Assembly (NCBI GenBank): GCA_020638495.1
Contig: JACKIN010000006.1
Span: 124,001 to 188,000 of the forward strand
Length of the DNA stretch: 64,000 nucleotides
Origin: Geminicoccaceae bacterium
Lineage (GTDB): Bacteria > Pseudomonadota > Alphaproteobacteria > Geminicoccales > Geminicoccaceae
Direction of reading: 5' to 3'
Shown here: one piece after another, positions 24,186 through 30,406 of the stretch
Layout of the letters: the number at the start of each line of letters is the position of its first letter
Numbering within the stretch: position 1 is the first letter of the stretch
Notes under the pieces: generated by a model
Databases searched by the model: none
What the model saw: only the letters and a program-made list of their open reading frames with translations
Told to the model about the DNA's origin: nothing
Program-made: the position numbers and the translations under genes

Positions 24186-24479
24186 ATGGTTTCGATCGTC
24201 GAGAACTGGGCCGTGATCATCGGCACGGTCATAGGCATCGTTCAGGCGGGCGTGGCGCCCGGCACGGCACGGCTCGAGGTTCGGATCGAGCGCATCGAGC
24301 CGGTCGAGAGCTACCCGATGCTGGTCACGCAGAAGCCGGGGGATCGGATCAGCATCAGCGTCCCGAACGGCAAGGTCGGCGAGGGGCTGTTGAACGCCCC
24401 GATCGAGGTCAGGGTGCGGCGTGGCCGCGATCCCGACCTCGTGTTCGCCGCACCGGACTGGAATCCGGCGCCTCGGTGA
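24186..24479 (+). CDS. 97-residue protein of unknown function in the ATP-grasp cassette
   Basis: Starts MVSIVENWAVIIGTVIGIVQ with a clear ribosome site (GAGGAGA) before ATG 24186. The first ~25 residues are hydrophobic and could be a membrane anchor; the rest alternates in a beta-strand-like pattern (ARLEVRIERIEPV, GDRISISVPNGKV, APIEVRVRRG) and ends DWNPAPR. I do not recognise the family. It lies 93 bases after the ATP-grasp ligase on the same strand, so it may belong to that cassette as a substrate, partner or anchor. No Cys; modest Lys/Glu/Asp content. Confidence 0.6.
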   Translation: MVSIVENWAVIIGTVIGIVQAGVAPGTARLEVRIERIEPVESYPMLVTQKPGDRISISVPNGKVGEGLLNAPIEVRVRRGRDPDLVFAAPDWNPAPR

Positions 24480-24519
24480 GCTTGTCCGGTGCCGTCAACG
24501 CTCAGTGAGGAACCTTTCC

Positions 24520-24763
24520 ATGCATCTCGCCTGAAGGCTGCTCGTCGCCGTGGTTCTGCTGCTCCAGGCGGCACCGGCCCATGCCGTCGCCAATCCGGCG
24601 GCGGTCTTCTGCGTGGAGTCGGGCGGCCGCTACGAGATGCGGCAGGAGGCGAATGGCACGCGCGGGATGTGCATCCTGCCGGATGGCGAGCCGATCGACG
24701 CCTGGAAGCATTTCCGCCGGGAGCAGGGGCAGCCGGCGCAGCAGCGCCCGGCGGGGGGCCTGA
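24520..24763 (+). pseudogene. DUF333-family secreted protein gene, apparently broken twice
   Basis: From ATG 24520 (ribosome site GAGGAA upstream) the frame reads MHLA, then TGA at 24532-24534, then RLLVAVVLLLQAAPAHA and a DUF333 domain (NPAAVFCVESGGRYEMRQEA, MCILPDGEPIDAWKHF). Reading that TGA as CGA would give a perfect signal peptide, so a C-to-T nonsense change is likely. Downstream, the frame runs past a six-G tract (24753-24758) and 106 bases into the convergent gene, to 24900. Removing one G would end the protein at TGA 24761-24763, directly before a hairpin. A GTG at 24550 could restart translation without the signal n-region, so some expression remains possible. Confidence 0.65.
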
Positions 24764-24766
24764 TTG

Positions 24767-24792
24767 CTCTCGACCGTTCCGACCGTCGAGAG
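24767..24792. terminator. Hairpin between convergent DUF333 and MAPEG genes
   Basis: CTCTCGAC (24767-24774) pairs with GTCGAGAG (24785-24792) around a ten-base loop. It sits between the presumed original DUF333 stop and the MAPEG stop at 24795. No T-run, so strength is uncertain. Confidence 0.45.
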
Positions 24793-24794
24793 GC

Positions 24795-25259
24795 TCACAG
24801 CACGGCTGCGGCCAGCGACCAGAGGGTGATGAAGAACAGGATCAGGGAGCCGGGCGTCCACAGCATGGCGCGCATGTCGTGGGTCTGGGCTGTGAGGTAG
24901 GAGGCGAAGTGCAGCAGCCGCGATACCACGTAGCCATAGAGCAGGATCTGGGCGAGCAGCAGCGGCGGTCCCGTGAGCACGAAGATCAGCCCCGCCACGA
25001 GGAAATAGGGCAGGCTCTCGAGGTCGTTCTGCTGGATGCGGCGGATGCGCTCCACGCGGTCGTTCGGTTCGAGCTGGCCCGGGTTCGGCGCCGGGTTGAG
25101 CGATGTCTTCCTGAGGTCCTCCGGTGAACGGAAGCCGCCCTTCTCCTGCATCATCCGCACCACGGTCAGCCATGGCATGCAGATGGCCTTGAGGATGATG
25201 AGCGTGGCGGCAATGACGTAGGTGGCGACGAGCGGGTCGGCGAGGTCGAGGGCAGTCAT
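24795..25259 (-). CDS. MAPEG family membrane protein (mGST-like)
   Basis: 154 residues from ATG 25259. Four membrane helices with the MAPEG pattern: ATLIILKAICMPWLTVVRMM, then the polar loop NPGQLEPNDRVERIRRIQQN and LESLPYFLVAGLIFVLTG, and a C-terminal pair containing YGYVVSRLLHFASYL. The ERxRR(x)xQNDLE stretch is the conserved glutathione-binding region of microsomal glutathione transferases. Likely a glutathione-dependent detoxification or peroxidase enzyme in the inner membrane. The frame extends far upstream, but homology starts here. Confidence 0.9.
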   Translation of the reverse strand: MTALDLADPLVATYVIAATLIILKAICMPWLTVVRMMQEKGGFRSPEDLRKTSLNPAPNPGQLEPNDRVERIRRIQQNDLESLPYFLVAGLIFVLTGPPLLLAQILLYGYVVSRLLHFASYLTAQTHDMRAMLWTPGSLILFFITLWSLAAAVL

Positions 25260-25553
25260 GGGCACTTGTCCTCCGCGTGGCGGGCAATGACGGTCGTGCA
25301 GTTTCATTTGCCCCGGGTCACTGCTTGCAAATAAAAAATCGAGAAAGTCAATCACGACGTAATAGCCGGTTGCCGGGGCTGGCGAGGACGAAGCAGCCAT
25401 TGGCGCGATCGTGCTCCACGTCGCAGCGATTGTCGCGACAGCCCTGGCGAACCGGGTGCCGGGCAATGTGCACGGCATGTTGACGGCGGGTTGCATTTGC
25501 GCTTCTGGCTCGCTGCCGGCAGGGCTGGCGCTGACGAAGGGGGCGAGAGACTG
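25260..25553. other. Divergent intergenic region, MAPEG / enolase-superfamily gene
   Basis: 294 bases with an unusually AT-rich patch at about 25320-25360 (TGCAAATAAAAAATCGAGAA), the likeliest promoter area for both flanking genes. A weak 41-codon GTG frame on the minus strand contains three Cys but has no supporting feature. No operator palindrome stood out. Confidence 0.4.
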
Positions 25554-26741
25554 ATGAAGATCCGGACCATCGAGACGCTGGCGCTCAAGGTGCCGATCGG
25601 GGCGAAGACGTTCTATTCGTCCCAGGCGCGGTTTCCGGAGCGCAACTCGCTGCTCGTGAAGATCACCACCGATGACGGGCTCGTCGGCTGGGGCGAGGGT
25701 GGCCAGTACGGGCCGGGCGAGCCCGTGGCGTCTGCGGTCGTCGATGTGCTGGGGCCGCGGCTGATCGGCCGACGGGCGGACCAGCCCGTGCGCATCTGGG
25801 AGGACAACTACAGCTTCAGCCGCGATTTCGGCCGCACCGGCACGTATGTCGAGGCGATGAGTGCGATCGACATCGCGCTCTGGGACATCTGGGGGAAGTC
25901 GCTGGGCCGGCCGGTGCACCATCTCATGGGCGGTGCCTTCCGCGACCGGGCCATGGCCTACGGCACGGGCTGCTACTATCCGGAGTTCTTTCGCGACACG
26001 CCCCGGATGATGGAGGCGCTGGCGGAGGAGGTCGCGGGCTACGAGGCGGCCGGTGTGACCGCGGTCAAGATCAAGCTCGGCCTCCTCTCCGTCGCCGAGG
26101 ACCGGGCCCGGATCGAGCTCATCCGCAACACGGTCGGCCCCGCCGTGCGGCTGATGGCGGACGCTAACCACGCCTACAACGCCGCCACGGCGCTGCGCAT
26201 CGGCCGGGTCATGGACAGCCACGATTTCCTCTGGTTCGAGGAGCCGGTGCCGCCCGAGGACCACGACGGCTATCGCCTGCTGCGCACGAAGCTGGACACA
26301 CCCATTGCCGGCGGCGAGTGCGAGTTCGCCCGGTTCGGCTTTCGCGACTTCATCGGCAAGGGCTGCGTCGACATCGTCCAGCCCGACATCTGCGCCTCGG
26401 GCGGCTTCAGCGAGTTCGCCAAGATCCTGGCCACGGCCGGCCAGCACGGTGTCCTGACCATCCCGCATGTCTGGGGCTCCGGCGTCGCCGTGGCCGCGGC
26501 CCTGCAGGCGATCGCCACCATCCCGCCCATGCCGCACACGGCGGCCCCCGTCACCCTGCAGAACGAGCCGATGGTCGAGTACGACCGCACCATGAACCCG
26601 CTCCGCGACGGCATCCTGCACGAGAACTTCAAGCTCGAGGACGGGGCGGTCGCGATCCCCGACGGGCCGGGGCTGGGCATCTCGGTCGATGAAGGGGCGC
26701 TGGCGGGGTATGTGGCGCAGCGGCGGGTCGTGGAGGGGTAG
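25554..26741 (+). CDS. Mandelate racemase/muconate lactonizing enzyme family dehydratase
   Basis: 395 residues from ATG 25554. Enolase superfamily: an alpha+beta cap (1-125) and a barrel. Catalytic positions visible: KxK (Lys172, Lys174), metal ligands Asp203, Glu229 and Glu255, and His305 in PHVWGSG. The KxK plus a C-terminal His is the mandelate-racemase subgroup pattern, most often acid-sugar dehydratases (for example galactonate, gluconate or altronate type). The exact acid sugar cannot be called. It is followed 13 bases later by a beta-propeller gene, suggesting a small sugar-acid unit. Confidence 0.9.
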   Translation: MKIRTIETLALKVPIGAKTFYSSQARFPERNSLLVKITTDDGLVGWGEGGQYGPGEPVASAVVDVLGPRLIGRRADQPVRIWEDNYSFSRDFGRTGTYVEAMSAIDIALWDIWGKSLGRPVHHLMGGAFRDRAMAYGTGCYYPEFFRDTPRMMEALAEEVAGYEAAGVTAVKIKLGLLSVAEDRARIELIRNTVGPAVRLMADANHAYNAATALRIGRVMDSHDFLWFEEPVPPEDHDGYRLLRTKLDTPIAGGECEFARFGFRDFIGKGCVDIVQPDICASGGFSEFAKILATAGQHGVLTIPHVWGSGVAVAAALQAIATIPPMPHTAAPVTLQNEPMVEYDRTMNPLRDGILHENFKLEDGAVAIPDGPGLGISVDEGALAGYVAQRRVVEG

Positions 26742-26754
26742 GCCAGATCGACAG

Positions 26755-27675
26755 ATGGAGCTGAGGATCGCGATGCCGCCCGAGCCCCTGCCGCCGCCCA
26801 CAGCACCCCGCGTCGCGCGGCTGCCGAAGAACCCGATCATCCGGCCGCACATGGATGGCCGGATGGGCGACAACATCAACGGGCCGTCCCTGATCCGGGT
26901 GCCGGACTGGGTGGAGGGGGCACTCGGGCGGTACTATCTGTATTTCGGGCATCATGACGGGGCCTATATCCGTCTCGCCTTCGCCGATGATCTGGCCGGG
27001 CCGTGGCGCATGCACGAGCCGGGCGTGCTGCCGCTGGCGGCGTCGGGCTTCGCCGGGCATCTGGCCTCGCCGGACGTGCATGTGGATGACGAGGAGCGAC
27101 GATTTCGTCTTTTCTTCCACGGCTCGGACACGGCCACGGGCCGCGGTGGCGAGCAGCGGACGCGCCTGGCGCTGTCGCGGGACGGGCTGCGCTTCGAGGC
27201 CCGGGAAGAGACGCTGGGGGTGCCCTACTGGCGCGTGTTCCGGCATGGCGGCTGGCATTATGCGCTGGGCATGCCGGGCCGGCTCTACCGGTCGGGGGAC
27301 GGGGTCTCCGGGTTCGAGGCCGGGCCTGTGGTGTTCGCGCCCGGCATGCGCCATTCGGCGGTGGCGGTCGATGGCGATACGGCGTTCGTCTACTACACTC
27401 GGATCGGCGACCGCCCCGAGCGCATCCTGCTCGCCACCATGGACCTGCGCCCGCCCTGGACGGACTGGCGACCGAGCGAGGCGGTCACGGTGCTGGCACC
27501 AGAGGAGGCCTGGGAGGGCGCCGACCTGCCGCTCGAGCCGTCGCGCGAGGGCATCGTCCGGGGGCCGGTCCGGCAATTGCGCGACCCGGCGATCTTTCGC
27601 GATGGGGGACGTACCTGGTTGCTCTACAGCGTGGCGGGTGAATCCGGCATTGCAATGGCCGAGATTTCAGGGTGA
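26755..27675 (+). CDS. GH43/GH32-like five-bladed beta-propeller protein
   Basis: 306 residues from ATG 26755 (ATG 26773 also possible). Repeating propeller motifs are visible: NPIIRPHMD, YYLYFGHHDGAYIRLAFADD with GPWRMHEPG, SPDVHVDDEERRFRLFFHG, YWRVFRHGGWHYALGMPG and RDPAIFRDGGRTWLLYS. This is the pattern of glycoside hydrolases and phosphorylases of GH43/GH62/GH130-like folds and of uncharacterised sialidase-like propellers. No signal peptide. Acidic residues that could be catalytic (Asp in SPDVH, RDPAIF) are present, but substrate and even hydrolase activity are uncertain. Likely co-transcribed with the enolase-superfamily gene. Confidence 0.6.
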   Translation: MELRIAMPPEPLPPPTAPRVARLPKNPIIRPHMDGRMGDNINGPSLIRVPDWVEGALGRYYLYFGHHDGAYIRLAFADDLAGPWRMHEPGVLPLAASGFAGHLASPDVHVDDEERRFRLFFHGSDTATGRGGEQRTRLALSRDGLRFEAREETLGVPYWRVFRHGGWHYALGMPGRLYRSGDGVSGFEAGPVVFAPGMRHSAVAVDGDTAFVYYTRIGDRPERILLATMDLRPPWTDWRPSEAVTVLAPEEAWEGADLPLEPSREGIVRGPVRQLRDPAIFRDGGRTWLLYSVAGESGIAMAEISG

Positions 27676-27758
27676 CATGTTGCGTTGACCGTGCCGGTGC
27701 CGAAGCCCAGCCGCCACGCCCGCCGCTGCCCGGTCGTCATTCCTCGAGGAGAGCCCGT

Positions 27759-28157
27759 ATGCGCCGCTTTTCGTCCTTCCTGCTGGCCGGCCTCGCCCTC
27801 GCCGGCTGCACATCCGTCGGGCAGGTCGGTCTGATGACGCGGCCCGGCGCGGATGTAGGGGCGATCGTCAGGGAGGCGCGGCCCTACAAGGAGCTGGGGG
27901 CGGTCGAGGGCGAGGCCTGTCGCAACTTCCTGCTCGGCATCATTCCCTGGGGTGATTCGAGTGCGTCGACGGCCATGGCGAACGCGCTCGACAAGGCGGG
28001 CGGCGACGCGCTGATCAATGTCTCGGTCGAGACGACGCTCTACGGCTTCATCCCGATCTACAACGTCTTCGCCAATACCTGCACGACGGTGCGCGGCGTC
28101 GCGATCAAGTTCGACGAAGGCGAGCAGCCCGGCGCATCGGCAAGCGCCGCGCCCTGA
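27759..28157 (+). CDS. TRL-like small lipoprotein
   Basis: 132 residues from ATG 27759. Lipobox LALAGC puts the lipidated Cys at residue 17. The body matches the TRL-like family pattern: a conserved GEACRNFLLGIIPWGDSSAS followed by AMANALDKAGGDALINVSVE, then a C-terminal Cys (NTCTTV) that may pair with the earlier one. Family function is unknown; members are outer-membrane or periplasmic lipoproteins. Stands alone on the plus strand, convergent with the Crp/Fnr gene. Confidence 0.7.
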   Translation: MRRFSSFLLAGLALAGCTSVGQVGLMTRPGADVGAIVREARPYKELGAVEGEACRNFLLGIIPWGDSSASTAMANALDKAGGDALINVSVETTLYGFIPIYNVFANTCTTVRGVAIKFDEGEQPGASASAAP

Positions 28158-28175
28158 ACGTCCAGCGCGCCGACG

Positions 28176-28859
28176 TCACCAGTCGCCGATCAGGACCTGC
28201 AGCCGCGCGGGATCGATGACGAGGCGGCCGTAGCGCTTCTCGACGCAGCCGTCCTTGGCCAGAGCGCTGAGCAGACGGCCGACGCTGTTCCGCGACAGAG
28301 CGGCCATCTCGCCGAGCTCGCCCTGGCTGATCGGCAGCTCCACCCGGCTGCTCCCGATCTCGGGCGGATCGGCGAGGCGGGCGAGGGTCACGATCAGCCG
28401 CAGGCGGGCATCACTCGAGGCGAGACAGGCGATGTGCGACAGGGCCTCGTCGAGATGCCGGATGGTGATGCCGGCCGCCCGGCGCCAGATTTCGGGATCG
28501 TCGGCGGCCATTGCCTCGAGCGCCGACGTGGGGACGTAGAGGATGCGGGCGTCGGTGCGGGCGCTCAGCTCGGTGCAACGCCGCCTGCCCGAGACGGCCG
28601 ATGATACGCCCACCCACCAGCCCGGCCGCCCGACATGGATGAGCATCGGCGCGAACGGGCCGGGCGCGATCAGCACGTCGACATGGCCGCTCGCCACCCC
28701 GAGGAGCCCGCCCGGCGGATCGTCGAGCGCATGGATCAGGTCGCCCGCCGCCACCGTCCGCAGCACGCTCGAGGCGAGCAGTTGCGTCTGGAACGAGACG
28801 GGTTGGCGGGAGAGCCAGCCGACCGTGGTCACGACGCGATGCGCGGCGGCCGGAGTCAC
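28176..28859 (-). CDS. Crp/Fnr family transcriptional regulator
   Basis: 227 residues. An N-terminal cyclic-nucleotide-type beta-barrel (about 20-125, LDDPPGGLLGVASGHVDVLI) and a C-terminal winged helix with LPISQGELGEMAALSRNSVG as the helix-turn-helix. No Fnr-type Cys cluster is present, so it is not an oxygen-sensing iron-sulfur Fnr; the effector is unknown. The insertion sequence begins about 40 bases upstream of its start, so its native promoter may be displaced or altered. Confidence 0.88.
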   Translation of the reverse strand: MTPAAAHRVVTTVGWLSRQPVSFQTQLLASSVLRTVAAGDLIHALDDPPGGLLGVASGHVDVLIAPGPFAPMLIHVGRPGWWVGVSSAVSGRRRCTELSARTDARILYVPTSALEAMAADDPEIWRRAAGITIRHLDEALSHIACLASSDARLRLIVTLARLADPPEIGSSRVELPISQGELGEMAALSRNSVGRLLSALAKDGCVEKRYGRLVIDPARLQVLIGDW

Positions 28860-28896
28860 GACGGTTTCCCCTTCAATCGCACCAGCGCGTGCAATC

Positions 28897-30319
28897 TGGG
28901 CGGTGAAGTCCTAAATTTGCTGGAAAATGGGTTGGGGGTACATCGTCGCTGAGCGTCGAGAACCCACCGCCGGTAGCCGCCGGCGGCAGCGAGGAGGCAC
29001 CCCCATGGCGAAGAGGCTACCGGCATCGATGCGCACCCGGCAAAACCTTTCGGAGCTGATCGAGGGACGGCTGTCGTCGTCCGCCGGCAGATCTGAGCTG
29101 GTCGAGCTGGCGGCCCGGCTGATCATCGAGGAGGCGCTCGAGGAGGAGAGCCGGGATGCGCTGGGGCGGGACTACTACGAGCGCGGCGGCGATGCTGACC
29201 GAGGCTATCGCAACGGCGTGCGCGAGGGTCGGTTGAAGACGGCCGAGGGGATAATCTCGTTTTCTGCACCGCAGATCGCCGACAGTGAGGAGCCGTTTCG
29301 ATCCGAGATCCGTCAGCATCTCAAGGGTCGCACCGAGGCCTTGGAAGACCTGGCCATCGAGCTCCTGGCGCGCGGCTTGTCGGTGCGAGACATCGAGGAG
29401 GCCTTCAAGGACGAGAGCGGCCGGCTGTTGCTGTCGAAGACGGCAGTCTCGGAGATCGGCGCGCGGCTATGGGCCGACTATCAGGAGTTCTGCCGGCGTG
29501 ATCTCGGCGAGCACGAGATCATCTACCTCTTCGTCGACGGCATTGCCGAGCGCATCCGGCCGGGGCAGAAGCGCGAGCCGGTGCTCGCCGCTTGGGGCAT
29601 CGCCACGGACGGCAAGAAGGTTCTCTTGGGCTTGATGGCGGGGTCGAAAGAGGATGCCGAGACTGTCGTGGCCTTCTTCCAGGATTTGCGTGCACGCGGG
29701 CTCGGCGATCCGCTTCTGGTCGTCAGTGACGGTGCACCCGGCATCATCAAGGCGATCGAGACCTGCTTCCCACGCTCGGCCCGCCAGCGCTGCCTGGCCC
29801 ATCGCATGCGCAATCTCGCGGCCAAGGTTCCCGAGGACCAATGGCCAGAGTTCAAGGCCAGGGCGCAGGCCGTCTACCAGGCCCCCAGCCGGGCGATCGC
29901 ACGCGACTTGGCCGAGGGCGTCGTCAACGACCACGAGGCCGAGCTGCCCGGTGCGGTCGCCTGCTTTCGGGACGACTTCGAGGCCTGCATCGCCCATCTG
30001 CGGCTGCCGATCACGCATCGTCGGGCGATTCGCACCACCAACCTCCTCGAGCGGCTGTTCGTCGAGGAGCGGCGGCGTCTGAAGATCATCCCCAACGCCT
30101 TCGGCGAGAAGCCGGTGCTGAAGCTCATGTTCGGCGCGATGATCCGCGCTGCCGAGCGTTGGCGAGCCATCAAGATCACGACCTTCGAGCGGCGGCAGTT
30201 GGACGCCCTGCGCAAGGAGCTCGACCACGATTACAAGGCCGAAAGCGGCCTCGAGGAAAACCACTCAGTCGCGACCCCTCAAAACCGAATTTCCAGCAGT
30301 TCTCGGACTTGACCCGCCG
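28897..30319 (+). mobile_element. IS256-family insertion sequence
   Basis: About 1.42 kb. The left end (28897 on) and the reverse complement of the right end (to 30319) align without gaps over ~25 bases: GTGAAGTCC-TAAATT-TGCTGGAAA against GTCAAGTCC-GAGAAC-TGCTGGAAA, extending outward through a GGCGG-like stretch and inward to GGTT...GGGGT. The transposase stop lies within the right repeat. No clean 8-9 base target duplication was found, so exact ends are uncertain and the copy may be old or rearranged. Confidence 0.75.
29005..30312 (+). CDS. IS256-family transposase
   Basis: 435 residues from ATG 29005 (ribosome site GAGGAGG nearby). Mutator-type DDE transposase: Asp in FVDGIAERI, Asp in VVSDGAPGI, and Glu in TNLLERLFVEERRRLK, together with the CLAHRMRNL motif between the second Asp and Glu. 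The frame is intact over the whole family length, so the protein may be active. The last ~10 residues are encoded inside the right inverted repeat. Confidence 0.95.
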   Translation: MAKRLPASMRTRQNLSELIEGRLSSSAGRSELVELAARLIIEEALEEESRDALGRDYYERGGDADRGYRNGVREGRLKTAEGIISFSAPQIADSEEPFRSEIRQHLKGRTEALEDLAIELLARGLSVRDIEEAFKDESGRLLLSKTAVSEIGARLWADYQEFCRRDLGEHEIIYLFVDGIAERIRPGQKREPVLAAWGIATDGKKVLLGLMAGSKEDAETVVAFFQDLRARGLGDPLLVVSDGAPGIIKAIETCFPRSARQRCLAHRMRNLAAKVPEDQWPEFKARAQAVYQAPSRAIARDLAEGVVNDHEAELPGAVACFRDDFEACIAHLRLPITHRRAIRTTNLLERLFVEERRRLKIIPNAFGEKPVLKLMFGAMIRAAERWRAIKITTFERRQLDALRKELDHDYKAESGLEENHSVATPQNRISSSSRT

Positions 30320-30406
30320 GTGCTGCTGTAAGCAAGCGGCGCTTCTTCACGACGCCGGCTCATTGGGGCTCGGCGGCTTCGTTGATTCGATATCTCGGAG
30401 GCTCAA

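Noticed and set aside
24532..24534. TGA as a selenocysteine codon in the DUF333 gene
   Set aside because: It falls in the signal-peptide n-region, where a selenocysteine has no role, and CGA (Arg) fits perfectly; no SECIS-like hairpin was noticed.
25352..25500. 41-codon minus-strand frame with three Cys in the MAPEG upstream region
   Set aside because: GTG start only, no ribosome site, no recognisable pattern; treated as chance.
28897..30319. 8-9 base target duplication of the IS256 element
   Set aside because: Flanks (GCGTGCAATCT on the left, GTGCTGCTG on the right) share only GTGC, too short to count.
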